Below, in pieces: positions 33,716-45,898 of a DNA stretch of 64,000 nt. Location: the NCBI GenBank assembly GCA_951213105.1, contig OX578138.1:68049537-68113536 (forward strand). The letters run 5' to 3'. Source of the stretch: Amaurobius ferox. Its lineage: Eukaryota; Arthropoda; Arachnida; Araneae; Amaurobiidae. The notes below the pieces were generated by a model. The model worked only from the letters and a program-made list of their open reading frames with translations. It did no database searches and was not told the DNA's origin. Numbering within the stretch: the stretch's first letter is position 1; the number at the start of each line of letters is the position of its first letter. The position numbers were made by a program, and so were the translations under genes.

Positions 33716-33841
33716 TTTCACACACACACACAGACATCACCTCAGGGATGCTTGAAACGTGCTCACCAATCGAAAACTTGAATTCGAATTTTTGACTCGG
33801 TCACAATACTTTCCTTATACATTATGTATATAAGGAAAGTA
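32890..33841 (+). repeat. Rep-A dispersed repeat, full-length-like copy
   Basis: Starts CTGATGTGGGCAGCAT and ends in the best-preserved terminal palindrome, ACTTTCCTTATA...TATAAGGAAAGT (about 33808-33840). The (CA)n run is at 33666-33732. It shares this palindrome with the inverted copy that follows. Confidence 0.85.
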
Positions 33842-34640
33842 AATTGTGACGGTATCGAAAATTCGTATTTGAGTTTTCGACGGAAGAGTACGTTTTAAGC
33901 ATATCTGAACTGAAATCGCGAAAGCGAATGTGAACTGAATAGAGGTAATGCCTTTGTGTGTATGTGTGTACGTCCGGGATCCTCTGGAGGCGATATCTCA
34001 CGAACGAGTGGAGCGTTTCCAATGAAATTTAGTACAAAAATTACAATCAATGAATACTGGAAGCCTCTTGATTTGAAGCGCAATCAAAAGTTCGGAGAAC
34101 TTTCAAATTTTCGAATGAAATTAAGAAAAATTTAAAAAAAATCCAAACCTTCAATATAATATCGTAAATAATCATTTTTTATGTAATTTTTCATTCGTTA
34201 ATGATTGACTTAAATTTATAACACTAATATGAACCATTCTTGACTTTTGAATTTTTTTTCAAATAAGTTCATAAAAAAAACATAAAATTAAAAATAATAT
34301 TAACTATTGTGAAATATTTTCACTTTTCATATGTAACGTTATGCTCTAAATTTGTTAACATCATTCTCGTTGATCTAGTTCTTTCTCTTCTTTTGAAGAT
34401 ATACTTTATGTAATAGTTTTGTACTTGTCAACAGTAATTAATATATAAAAAGTGCCCTTCTCTCCTTTTGCCTATAACCTTTGGGGATAAATTTGGCTAA
34501 TTTGGCGAGATTTCTCCTTAGATTGACGAAAATATTGTCAAAATTGCAAAAAGGACGCTAAGATTAACCAAATTGACGCCAAATTGCTAAATTAATTAAA
34601 ATATTTTAATATATTGACTATAGTGCTTATTGCGGATGAC
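33842..34640 (-). repeat. Rep-A diverged copy, head-to-head with the previous one
   Basis: Begins AATTGTGACGGTATCGAAAA right after the shared palindrome, then CGATATCTCACGAACGAGTG and TCCAATGAAATTTAGTACAA. It lacks the dinucleotide microsatellite, which is replaced by a short TGTGTGTATGTGTGT. Its end merges with a TTGGCG-rich related block. Confidence 0.65.
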
Positions 34641-36121
34641 ATCAATATTGATAATTGCCATTTAGAGCTGCGTGAAACATAAGTTAATCGGGTATTGGGA
34701 AATAGTTTAACAAGTTGTCACCCGGAAAAGCGCCAAATGTACAATTCAACATTAAACACATTGAACTGTAGGTCTCATACATCACGTTTTCTTTGTGAAA
34801 GAAGTAAATTCATTTCATTATGTTGATAAAGTCATTTGCTGTCCACATCTGATTTTTGAATGTTGAATTGTACTTTATTTTTTCACACTTTTCTGGATGA
34901 CAACACGTAAAACTATATTGAAGTACTAAATTAGCTTCTATTTCACACGAATCTAACTTGACAATTAAAATTATTGCTATAATTCACTAAGCACTATAGT
35001 CTATATATTAAAATAATTTATTTAGTAATTAATTCATCAATTTGACGTCATTTTCGAAGATTTAGCATCATTTTTGCTAATTTGCAACATTTCCGTAAAT
35101 TTAGCACCTTTTAAAAAAAAGTCGTCAATTTGGCGATATTTCACCAAATTAGTTGCTAAGGTAGCCAAATGTATTGCCAAGCGATACAAACAGACAGACA
35201 GAGAGAAGGTTTTCTTTATATATCAACTGGATCCACGAGAATGATGTTAACAGATTTATTGCATATTATTGCATATGGAAAGTGAACACTTAATTTTATG
35301 TAATTTGTATTTATTTATGTAATTTGTATTTATTTATATAATTTGTATTTATTTATGTAATTTGTATTCATTTATGTAATTTGCATTTATATTTACGTAT
35401 TTGATTAAATTTATATAATTTTTCAAATTAATTTATTAGAAAAACGTGCAATATCTCAAATACGGGCCAAGCTAGGATTCTAAAGATTATGTCATTCGTG
35501 TTTTAATTAGAAAATCATATACAAAATAAATACTTGTTTAACATTATTGAATATTCTGATTTGTTATTAAATTTATCAAAAATTTGTTAAAAAGTTTTGG
35601 AGTTTTCCAAACATTACATTGCGTTTAAAATCATTAGCGTTCCAGTATTCATTGATCATAATAACCGCACCAATTTTTTTTTCTAGAGTCTTCCATTCGA
35701 TCTACTATAAGAATAACCTATTTTTCTGTCCGTAATATTTGGTAAAATTTGGTGACGAATTTGTCGGCATATCTCCAACTTGCTGATTTTTTAAATGCTG
35801 CTAAATTGACGAAAATGTCACCAATTGATAAAAATTCGCCAAATTGATGAAACCGACGCGAAATCAATGAAACGCCGACTAATTAATGAAAGTTCAATAT
35901 CTTGGAAAGAACATAAGAGTAGACTATAAGAGAAATTCATTTCTCTATCCGTCCTTCCATAAAACTTGGTGAGAAATTTAGCGGGACGTCTCCAACTTGG
36001 CGACTTTTTAAAAGTTGTCAAAATGGCAATATTGTCGCCAAATTTATAATAGTGACGCCAAATGAGAAGTAATGTTTCGAAAATTCTGATTTCCGGCATA
36101 TGACTGGCATACCTTCTAGTA
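34641..36121. repeat. Rep-A-related TTGGCG-rich blocks and a 20 bp minisatellite
   Basis: Several diverged blocks contain TTGGCGA, GCCAAATTG and the GTAGACTATAAGAGAAAT type of junction, related to the left half of Rep-A. At 35300-35395 about five units of TATGTAATTTGTATTTATTT lie in tandem. No coding sequence. Confidence 0.6.
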
Positions 36122-36123
36122 TA

Positions 36124-37379
36124 CGAGGGTCATACTGAAATTTTAGAGATACGGCTAAGCGGTACAAGTTAAACTTAGCATTTCTTAGAAGTGTTCAAAG
36201 TACTCCCCTCCAACATCAATGCACTTTTGTAGGCGAATTTTATAAAGATTAAATGCTTCAAGTCATCCATTTCTTGGAGTCGATGAAAAATATGCTTTTA
36301 TAGTCTCATCAATCTCATCATCGGAATGAAAACGACGCCCACGTATTTTTGTTTAGATTAAAAAATAGCAAAAAGCCACACATAGCAAGACCTGGAGAAT
36401 AGGGTGGATGTCCTATCACTTTAATGTTTTTTGTTCAAGAAATTCGACTATCATTCTTGCTGAATGAGAAGATGCATTGTCATGGTGAAGCATGAGTCCC
36501 CTAATATTCACTTCCTGAAGAATCTCTGGAAGACACTTAGTGGATCAGTTAGCTGTAACTGTCTTCTGTCCCTCTAGCTTTATGGCTTTGACCAGACCGG
36601 CACTTCTAAAGAACACGGCATACATTACTTTTTTCACTGCTTGTTGTCTTTCACCATTGTTGGTTTGTGGTCATCTTCAAAGACCCATACTTTACTTTCT
36701 TGACGTGTTGGATCGTTAAAAAACGGTATGCACGTTTCATCACCAGTTATGATTTTAGAAATAATGCTGTGCCCACCATCATTAAGTAATTTAAGGGTTT
36801 CTTTAATGATTCTGACACGCTCCGCTATTTGGTGTTCTGTTAAATTATGGGGGACCCAACGACAAGTTAATTTTCTCATATGCAGTTCTTCATGAATAAT
36901 TTCATGTATAGCTGCGGATCCAATGTTAAGTTCCTTTTGTATCATTTGGTAGATACAGAGATTATCATCCATTAACAGTTTTCGTATGGTCAACATATTT
37001 TCTAGGACTACTGCTGACAAAGGTCTTCTTGTGTGTTTTTCATCCAGGAGAGAATTTCAACCTCTTCTAAACTCTGTGAACCACCTGAATACAGTGGCAC
37101 GAGATGGAGCATCATTTTCATATGCTAATTGTAGACGTTGAAGACATTCGTCTTGATTTAGAGCCACTTTAAAATCACAGAAAATCATAGCTCGATAATG
37201 CTCTAGCGTCAACTCCATTTTTTTTTCTTTCAAAATTTATTCTACGATAGCTAATTGTAATTATTGCTACAAATTATCGTCTGCGGACATAAAAGAGTTT
37301 AAATTTAAATATGCAACCAACAATGTTTTTCTAGCGCATATCGTCTGCCTCTGTCTCAAAAATTTCAGCGTGACCCTAG
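36124..37379 (-). mobile_element. mariner transposon, complete ends, dead
   Basis: The left end CGAGGGTCATACTGAAATTT and the right end, read inverted (CTAGGGTCACGCTGAAATTT), form about 27 bp TIRs. TA flanks both sides (36122-36123 and 37380-37381). The length of 1256 bp is typical of mariner. It inserted into Rep-A-related sequence. Confidence 0.9.
36190..37217 (-). pseudogene. mariner transposase, disrupted
   Basis: Starts at ATG 37215-37217 (MELTLEHYRAMIFCDF) with a helix-turn-helix DNA-binding N terminus. A stop interrupts it after FRWFTEFRRG (near 37060). The frame resumes over 36634-37020 and contains the linker WVPHNLTEHQ, diagnostic of mariner, and the first catalytic Asp in ITGDETCIPFF. 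Further stops follow KDNKQ, and the C-terminal catalytic region is in broken frames. Normal length is about 345 residues. The protein would cut and paste the element at TA sites; this copy cannot. Confidence 0.9.
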
Positions 37380-37381
37380 TA

Positions 37382-37745
37382 TAAGAAAGGCTCTTTTCTC
37401 TGTTTGTCTGTAACATTTGCTGATGAATTTGGCGAACTTGACGAATAATTTAGCGAAGTATCGCCTACTTGTGCGATATTTCGCCTCAGATTGTCGAAAA
37501 TATCGCCAAAATTGCAAAAATGACATTAAATTAGTGAAAATGACTCCTGATTGATGAATTAATTATTAAAATGTTTTAATATATGGACTGTATCGCTTGT
37601 TGAGGATGCTAACAATATTGATAATTGTTTGTTTAGAGTTGCTTGAAATATAAGTTAATTGGGTACTTTGAAATAGTTTTACATGTTGTCATCGGGAAAA
37701 TCGCCAAATATACAATTCAACGTTAAAAACAAATTAGAGTGGATC
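37382..37745 (-). repeat. Rep-A-related block (variant A2)
   Basis: The same block occurs at about 34441-34900 and 57441-57905. Markers are TCTGTTTGTCTGTAACATTTG, GATATTTCGCCTCAGATTG, TTGATAATTG and TACATGTTGTCATCGGGAAAA-like segments. Non-coding. Confidence 0.6.
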
Positions 37746-37746
37746 T

Positions 37747-39045
37747 TATTAACACTTTACAACAAAGTTGAAAAGTGTTTATGACTTTGTTCATTCTGTC
37801 TGTCTGTCTGTCCGTTAGCACGATAACTATCGTAAAAATTACTTAATCAAAATGAAATTTTAGTATGTTGTTCAGACGGTCTATAGGACCTATGGGAATA
37901 TAAATGAATAATATCACCCAATTAGTTTTGGATTGAACCCGGGTTGAAAAAATGGAATGCATTGAGCCCTATGGGACCTAATTTTTCAAGCATTTTTTAA
38001 GCGGATTTAAAATTCACAAATTGCTTCGAAAATTTTAGGCAATATTCAAATGGTTCCATAAAATATATAAAAAACAATTCAGCGAAATATATTCAGTTGT
38101 TTTTTAAATAAAAATTAAAATAATAATAACACCTCTTATATGAAGCGATCACGTGTCCATGATATGAAACGATCACATGACCCACTTCAAAATGATATAT
38201 GGCATCCATCTTGTGTCAAAATCGTGATTTTTAAAGTTCTTTTTAATTCATATTGAGTGTTGTATCCGTCCTAAAACTACTTTATTTTTGCCTAAATTCT
38301 GTGCATCTACATACCGAAACAACGCAATGACAATATATTTCAGTTTAAATGCTCTTCCAAATTTGATTATTTCTACTATTAAGCCTATTTTTCACCTATG
38401 TAAAATGTAAACAGCAAAATATGTAGAATGAGTTGTATTAGAATCGCTGTAATTCTTTAACACAAAATCATTTAGTCCATGGAGTCTGCTTAGCTGATAT
38501 GAATGAAATATTCATTGATTTTAGAAAGAGAAGGACGATATTTTTCGATGAAGTTTTACGCATAGAGATTACTTACTTGTAGCTCAATGGTCTTAATTTT
38601 TAAATAAAATAAATTATTATAGTATTGTGATGAATGACATGAATGGGGGAATTATTTATGAATGAAATGTTGCTTTTATAGAGAGAGCCAGGCGTGTTAT
38701 TTTTTTATGACGTCATTTGAATGGATTTCAGTTGTTTTCGATGAAGTTTTCAAATATAATAAATTATCGTAGTATTATGATAATTCTAAAATTATTACCG
38801 AGGAATGTATCACATTTTAGAGATGTTTAAACCAGGCAATTTATACTTTAATGCCGTCATTTGAATTAATTTAATTTTTTTCGATGAAGGTTTAAGGTTT
38901 GAAATATAATAAATTAATGTAGTATTGTGATAAGTTTTAAAATATTACCGAGGAATGTATTGCATTTTAGACATGTTTAAATAAAATTGCATTGAAGTTG
39001 GAAAGTGTTTCATAATCAATGCTTTAAGCATGATTGATCTTTCTT
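37747..39045 (+). repeat. Rep-C dispersed repeat
   Basis: Starts with the palindrome AACACTTTACAAC...GTTGAAAAGTGTT, then TATGACTTTGTTCATTCTG, (CTGT)n, GTTAGCACGATAACTATCG and AATGAAATTTTAGTATGTTG. An inverted echo of the terminus (GTTGGAAAGTGTT) lies near 39000, followed by ATCAATGCTTTAAGCATGAT, itself a small palindrome. Copies also occur at 45899-46982 and 55232-56042 (inverted). Confidence 0.8.
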
Positions 39046-40367
39046 GTATAATTATGTTTTGATTCTAAAAGAAGTAAATTAATTGCATTATATAAGGAAC
39101 ACAGATTTATAATATCACAGATTTTTTGTTTGAACGAGTGGCATTTTGAGTGTTTTATTGTTTGCAGTCTTCTAAATTTATGAATTTAAAAGATTATTTT
39201 CATGTTTTGGAATAGATATTTATTTCAAAATTATAAGTGTTCTGTGAAAATTTCACGGCCGTCAAATAAAAAGTCAATGAGATAGTAATTAGCTCTTTGA
39301 ATTTTATTTCTGAGGTAACTTTTTTTTCTGGTAACTTTAAGTGTTTCTGGTGTGCTTATTAATTGCGTATTAAAGGAGCTTATAAATGGAGTATTAAATG
39401 AGCTTATTTAAGGAGGAATAAATGATCCTATTTAAGGAGAAATAAATGAGCTTATTTAAGGAGTATTTTAAGAGTGTATCTCGACTATTTTGTATAATTG
39501 GCATCTGCATACATCTCAAACTGCTGCTAAACTAATACAACTAAATTAACTTTTTAAGAGCTACATACATTTACATTACATTAATTTTGTGTTGTATGCT
39601 GCTGTTAGCGAAGTTATTTTTATTGTATAATTGGTATGATTATGCATGGAAAAAAACGGAGAACAAGAATGATTTTGATTCAAGACAGGCGATATAAAAA
39701 TTGAGTGACGTTATCTGTCTCTGTATGTTTTAAGTAGCGGTTGCTTATTTAGGATCCAGGTAACGCCAGGTAATTCGTTCTAGTACTATATATAAATCTC
39801 ATTACTATTCAAAATTGATATTCAGCAAAAGTTTTGAATGAGCGTTTATGCAGTTGAAAGAGTTACGATAGTTTTGCACAATATGAATTTTAGATAATGA
39901 AAAGATTTGTACAGGATTGTTTTCAATTAAACCTGTCTACACTCACATTTTCCTTCGAAAATTTTACATAATATCAATTTTGGATAATGATAAGTTTTAT
40001 ATAGTATTGATTTGAATTGAATTTGCCTGCACCGTTAATTTCGTTTAATTTCGTGTGTGATTAATTTTTTTTTCTACTTCTCCGTGAGCCACTGTTATGT
40101 GAGGGGAATATTGGAAAACTTATTTTTTTTCTCATAATGTATTTCCTACTTTTTAGTTTACCCTTTTTTACGTAATTTACGTTCAAAGCTATGTTTTTTT
40201 TATATGGATTGACGCCTTAGAAACAGGAGGTCATTTCATCTGAAGACGCTGAACCGTGAGTCGTAAAGAATAGCATGAATACGGGAAATAGTCATAACGC
40301 ATGTAAATGGCATAATGATGTGAACATTGGATACACGACGGTGTTACACGAGGAATCTCTCTGCATG
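39046..40367. other. AT-rich; imperfect short tandem repeat, otherwise nothing recognised
   Basis: 39375-39475 holds imperfect copies of GAGCTTATTTAAGGAG-AATAAAT. No gene supported. Confidence 0.45.
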
Positions 40368-41120
40368 CTCTGGGAGCTGAGAACGATATCGTAAAAGAGA
40401 AAGTACATAAACGAAGACGTACATAAACGTATAAAAATGACGTACATAAAAGAAGTAACGATTAACGTAATGGCGTGAAAATGTAGCAGATGAAAATGTT
40501 CTACAAGGTACAATTGTGGGCCGAGTTTTCGTTCTCTACGTCCTCTGGGAGCTGAGAAAGATCCCGTGAAAGATGACGCACGTAAATGACGTAACGACTA
40601 ACGTAATGGCGTGAAAATTTTAAGACACGAAAATGTTCTACAAGTTAAAGCTGTATGCCGAGATTTTGCTCTCTACGTACTTTGGGAGCGAAGAACAATC
40701 CCGTTAAAAATGACGTATGAAAATCTTTCCGAGAGGCTAGTGGTAGGGGATAATTGGGCACCGTCCCTGTGGATGCCGCCCCTACTGAGTTTTGATCTAA
40801 ACTGTGAAAAATTAAACTTTGAAAACTGAAAGAAAAATAATAACAATTTGAATACAAGAAAACTATACAATATATATTAACTAAGAATAGCATTTTGTGC
40901 GTAACAAAACTTTTACTTTGCGGTTTAAATTGGGTGGTACTTTCGGGCCGTTCAAACAGATACCTTACACCTTTGGGTTGGTTAGACCTTCTGGGTCGAA
41001 GAAGAAGAAGAAGCCTGTTAAAGTGACGTATGTAAATGTCGTCAGAATTTGATAGATTGAAATGTTCGCTGAGTTTCAACTTTCTAGGGAACAAGAAGCC
41101 GAGAATAAGCCCGTAAAAGA
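40368..41120. repeat. Degenerate satellite, monomers about 115-175 bp, interrupted by a SINE
   Basis: The landmark CTCTGGGAGCTGAGAA recurs near 40368 and 40543 and, in weaker form, near 40680 and 41085. Each is followed by CCCGTAAAAGATGACG-type sequence and AATGTTCTACAAG. The SINE at 40721-41013 splits the third monomer. Confidence 0.7.
40721..41013 (+). mobile_element. SINE, 5'-truncated, with an internal 120 bp insertion
   Basis: The body starts at TCTTTCCGAGAGGCTAGTGG and lacks the head. After TTTTGATCTAAACT an AT-rich insertion runs to about 40921, and the body resumes at TTTAAATTGGGTGGTAC. The tail is (GAA)n at 40998-41013. The flanks CCGTTAAAAATGACGTATG and CCTGTTAAAGTGACGTATG could be the target-site duplication or neighbouring satellite units. 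Confidence 0.8.
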
Positions 41121-42428
41121 TGTAGAATGAAGGAGCAAATAGATTTCATGTAAAGTTAATAAGGTGTGTATAGAAAAACAATAATTACGATATTTGCCGT
41201 TTGCGCAATCACCATTAACATATCTTAGCATGATTTCTGTTCGTTACGTTTCTTCAATTGCATTTCTTTTGAATTCCATCATCTTTATACCAATTACTCA
41301 TTTAATAACCTTGATTCAAAATGTAACGAGTTTTGCTGCTCATGGAGTTGCTAGCCATTTTTGCGAGTTAAATGGCTGGTCCATAGTTTTCATCTAAATG
41401 TAAATCAATTCATCTTCTTGTCTTCCCCAAATAAAAATCTATTTCTTAGGTAAATCGATTTTTCAGACACATCGATTTGTTTCAATTATAAATGATAAGA
41501 AATTTAAATATGCAATCCTAAAAGCGAAGTAAATGTAACTTTTATGCCCGCTATTCTATTTATACCTATTTGCATCTGCATGAAAATGTGCTTTATTCCC
41601 GAAACAAAATTCCTTTTCTATTATGGTTTATGTTTATTGGTTAAATAAACGTGGGCAAAAATATGATGCGACGCTTATGACTCCCTGAGGAACACAAGCA
41701 AAGTCTTCTTTTAGCTTTTTGCCAATCTATAACCCGAACCATAAACAAACAACTGGAGTGTAATAAATTTAGACAGAATCAGGAAAATATGGACGGATAG
41801 ACAAATAAATGCGTAAAAATAAAGTAAGTTTTATTTAGAAATATGGAGTATTTTATGGAATGTGAATTTTATTTATTAGCAATTCAAAATACACAAAGGG
41901 CTACATGTATGAGCTGTGAGCTGCTTTTGAGATTGGCGACAAATTTATCAAAATTTCCCCACTTGGCGACTTTTGGAAATTTTCACAAAGGAGACGGAGG
42001 CCAAATAACTGGAATTTTGTGGATATTTTTCGGAGAGGGTATATATTAGAGATCAATATCTGCAGTAATAAAAGTATAGGCCGGTTTGATTGTTTTTTAG
42101 CCGCGCAGCAGAAAGTTTAAATGACCTACAGTCATGAAAATTGGTACATTGGTACAGGGGTACCTCGATTCTCAACAGGAAACACGTCTTGGTGTTTAAA
42201 GATTTTGTGAAAAATTTCCAACATGTTTGTTGCTGTAAAATTACTTTATACATATAAAATGATAAAAATAGTGTTCGGCATTGAAATTAATAAAATGTTG
42301 GTATAAAAAATGTCACCCAAAGTGTAGTTAATTATATTCAGTAGCTTAACTACAGGATGGTCGGGGTAACAAAATTTTCGGATAAGTAGTCTCATAAAAG
42401 TAAGGAGTATAGAACAACTGATTTTAAA
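41121..42428. other. AT-rich, no feature recognised
   Basis: Short frames only. A weak TTGGCGAC-containing block near 41930-42000 resembles Rep-A. Confidence 0.4.
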
Positions 42429-42430
42429 TA

Positions 42431-44014
42431 CAGGGTTAGCAAGAAATAAGTTTCCCACTTCAGAGGGCTCTAGAATGCGTTCTATTGGTCCAAATAAGAT
42501 AAAATTTGAAATGCAGAAATTCAAATGATGAGCTTGACATTTATTAAATCAAAAAGTTTAGTATCAACATTCACCTATAGATGGCGCTGTAACACAAATG
42601 GTATTTATTTGCATGTATTCAAAATGTGAAACATTATTTGCTTTACAGAGCATGCCTAGTAGCATTATTTTTTGGATAAAAAGAAGGCGGATTCTGCACG
42701 AGCATTAGTTACTTCTCAGCACATCATGCCAACGTTGCAAGAAAAAACGCTACTGGTGAAATTGTTCTATCAGAACCAGCAGAACTCCGCTGCAGCTGTA
42801 AAAGAATTCCGTCGTTTGAAGCAGATACTACGAAGAGGCCCAATGTCTCCATGTGCCCTACGCAAGATGATAATGAAATTTGAAACAACTTGGCATTCTT
42901 CCAGGTAGAGGACGAAAGCCAATCCAGTCTTTTAGCGTCGAAAATGTGGCTACTGTAGTCGTTGAAGCCAGCAGTCATTCGCCACATGGTAGTGTGAGTG
43001 TGCCAGTTGTTTCCCGTGTATTGGATATGAATTTTTCGGATTTTGAATTTTTATCCCTACAAAATCAAGCCTGTGTACCTATTGCAGGACGGAGACTCAG
43101 AGGTTAGTAAAACTTTTGCACTTCAGTTCCTTGCTCGAATGGTGGTTGACGTCAGTTGGCCATGGAACATCCTGTGCACTGACGAAGCCCACTTTTGCCT
43201 CAATGGGCAAGTTAACACCCACAATTGTCGAATTTGGACAGCGGAAAACCCTCACGCTATCCAGGAACAACCCTTGCATCCTGAAAAAGTGACGGTATAG
43301 TGTGGTTTTACGGCAACCTTTATCATTGGACCGTTTTTTTTAAGAGGTAACTGCAACTGGAATCAAAACCTGTTCCGTCATAGGACTACGGTACCGTGAT
43401 ATGCTCAGGGATTTTGTAATCCCACAACTTCAACAGTGTGGATGCCTTCAGGACATAATTTTCATACAGGATGGCGCACCTCCTCACATTGGGCGTAGTG
43501 TAACGCAATTGCTAACACATCATTTCACAGCTGAACGGGTGATCAGCCGGCATTTTCCAACAGCATGGCCTCCTCGTTCGCCGGATATCACCCCTTGCGA
43601 CTTTTGGTTGTGTGGTTTCCTCAAGGACAATATTTACCGTAAAAGACCAGGATCTGTACCAGATCTGAAGGACAGCATTCGGCGCCATGTTCTTGATATT
43701 CCGGCAGACTCACTCTGGTCAGCTGTGAAAAATATGGTTCTGCGATTAGAGCACATTATTGAACATGAATGGGGACAAATTGAGCAGTTTTAATGCTACT
43801 TTTTTAATATTATTTAACATTTATAAGGCCTATTAAATGTTGTTATGTGTATTACAGCGCCACCTATCGGCGGATTTTTGTACTAACATTTTTTATTTAA
43901 TAAATGTCAAGAGCAACATTTGAATTATCTGTATTTCAAATTTTATCTCATTTGGACCAATAGAACGCATCCTAGAGCCCTCTGAATTGGGAAACTTATT
44001 CTTTGCTAACCCTG
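42431..44014 (+). mobile_element. Tc1/mariner-superfamily transposon with 170 bp TIRs, dead
   Basis: The left end CAGGGTTAGCAAGAAATAAG and its inverted partner at the right share similarity over about 170 bases, up to the GGCGCTGTAA segment. TA flanks at 42429-42430 and 44015-44016. Total 1584 bp. The long TIRs set it apart from the mariner at 36124-37379. Confidence 0.9.
42671..43793 (+). pseudogene. Transposase of the 42431 element, frameshifted
   Basis: The N-terminal helix-turn-helix part is at 42727-42900 (MPTLQEKTLLVKLFYQNQQN). A frameshift near 42890 leads to LPGRGRKPIQSF, an AT-hook-like GRGRKP linker. Another leads to NILCTDEAHFCLNG (about 43160-43220) with the first Asp. The last 130 residues (43401-43793) are open and contain IFIQDGAPPHIG and WPPRSPDITPCDFWL, then the PG-DLKDSIRRHV tail. 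Between the second Asp and the Asp of PCD I count 42 residues, unlike the 34 of mariner and Tc1. At least two frameshifts and one stop make it non-functional. Confidence 0.85.
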
Positions 44015-44016
44015 TA

Positions 44017-44969
44017 TATTTTGGGGCTGTAATAGAAGTTTCTAAAGCCCCCTGCTTGTAGTTAACTCATTTATTAGATTCTTTTCAAAACTTCTGAAGG
44101 TGCTAAAACACTGAGAAAAATTGTAAATTATACATCAATTCATTTTTTCTCTGTCATAGGTGTAGTTAACGTATCTTAACATTTTGCTTCCCAGCTTTTG
44201 TATCATTCATTAAAGCTTTTATAAGCCTTACAAAAGTTTAAAATTCTGAAATTTTTAATCTGTGCTTGTTCTAAAGAAGTAAAAAACTCATTGGCGTTTA
44301 CATGAACACAGCATAGGTTTATGTTTATGTAAGACTCAATGCAACAGATTTAATTAAAATCCATACATTGATAACGAAAATGCTTTTAAACCTTTACGAG
44401 TTAATCTATTATAAATAAGCCTATTATGAATTCCCGTAAGTGCTTTATTAAGATTGAGTATGTTCGAGATATCCAATTTACGCTGAAAATACGTTTATTC
44501 GGCAATGTTGAAATTTAATTTTAAAATGATTGATGCATATTAAATTGGATAAAGTGTGGAAAGTTTCCTCTAATTATAAATTAATGTAGAACTGAATGCG
44601 AAGCATTTGTTGAATAACCGTAATATAAAGAAGTTCAAAATTCTCATATTTAAGTACTGTTTAGTATTATTTTGGTATATTATTGTATAATAAAGCGCTT
44701 GATAACTTGTGTTCCGCAGGCAAAATAGATCCGCCGAATCCTTATTTTACGGCTCGTAAGCTATGCCGAACAGAAATCAAAATTTATTGACCAAATAAAG
44801 AAATAAGCAGAACGGTTTAAGCGTTTACAAATTTATAAAACAAACTAGCAGTTGTTTGAAAGATCTTAAGATAGAGTATTTACCGACATATAAGCATAAT
44901 TAATTGATTCATTTAATTAAACCTTGCGTTTTATTAACTACATCATCGACTCGATGCAAAAGACTGCAT
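44017..44969. other. AT-rich, no feature recognised
   Basis: No coding, RNA or repeat feature recognised. Confidence 0.4.
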
Positions 44970-45730
44970 TTTTACTTTCTTATACTATGCAATATAAATA
45001 ATATAGAGAAAGTATTATTTTCACGAAAATTTTCTAATTCGAGATTTTGATGTCAAAATACGTTTCAGGATCTCTTGATTACGTTTTGACTATTTTTGAA
45101 GTACTATCCGGCCGCCTGTCTGCCTTTATGTATGTCTGTGGCTTATTTCCTTTTTCCACGATAGCTCCCACAAATATTAATGGATTTCTACGAAACGTTA
45201 TATTCGACTTTGTTATTGAAAAATATAGAACTAGATAGAATGTTTTGAAATTTAAGCTAAAGCTTCCAAGTTTATATGAAATTATATATCAAGATGACAA
45301 CATAAGACAAAATTTAACATAATCTTGCATAAAAAGGGCTATTTATAGCACAATAATCACAAGACTTAACGGCTTCCATCATTGCTGTAAAAAATAGTTG
45401 CGATACAATTTTTTGTGCGTGACTTCACGAGCCCCCTCGTAAGTGGACAAGTTACCACTCCATTTACATTTTCAAATATGGGATATGAGATACATTTTCA
45501 AATATGGCATCAATCCAAACATTTTGTCAAGACCTTTAAAGTAAAGGGAAACATTCTATAATTGTAATCATTTCGACCAATTATACTGATTTTTCAAAGT
45601 TCTACTTGTAAAATTTGAAAAAAAAAAAGTAAACCGCAAACTACTTAATGGATTCTGGTATAAGAATGTTTAGCTGAGCCACACTTCAATTAAATTACTT
45701 TGCGAACACTATGAAGTATTTTTTAACTGT
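44970..45730 (+). repeat. Rep-B dispersed repeat
   Basis: Starts TACTTTCTTATACTATGCAA...TATAGAGAAAGT, then TTCGAGATTTTGATG, CGTTTCAGGATCTCTTGA, GTCTGCC and CACAAATATTAATGG. It shows the unoccupied version of the site hit by the 5S-headed SINE in the first copy. The right end is approximate. Confidence 0.75.
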
Positions 45731-45898
45731 AGTAAATGTGATTGTTTGCAAGAAAAGGAGCCAGTTGTGGGCAATTCTATTTCTAAGATAACGTGGCATA
45801 TAGCCAATATACCAACAACTGTGCCCTTTTTAGTTTTCGGAGTATTTACTTCTTAGGTAGCCGCATGTTTCTTAAATATGGGATGTGTTTTAATTTTT

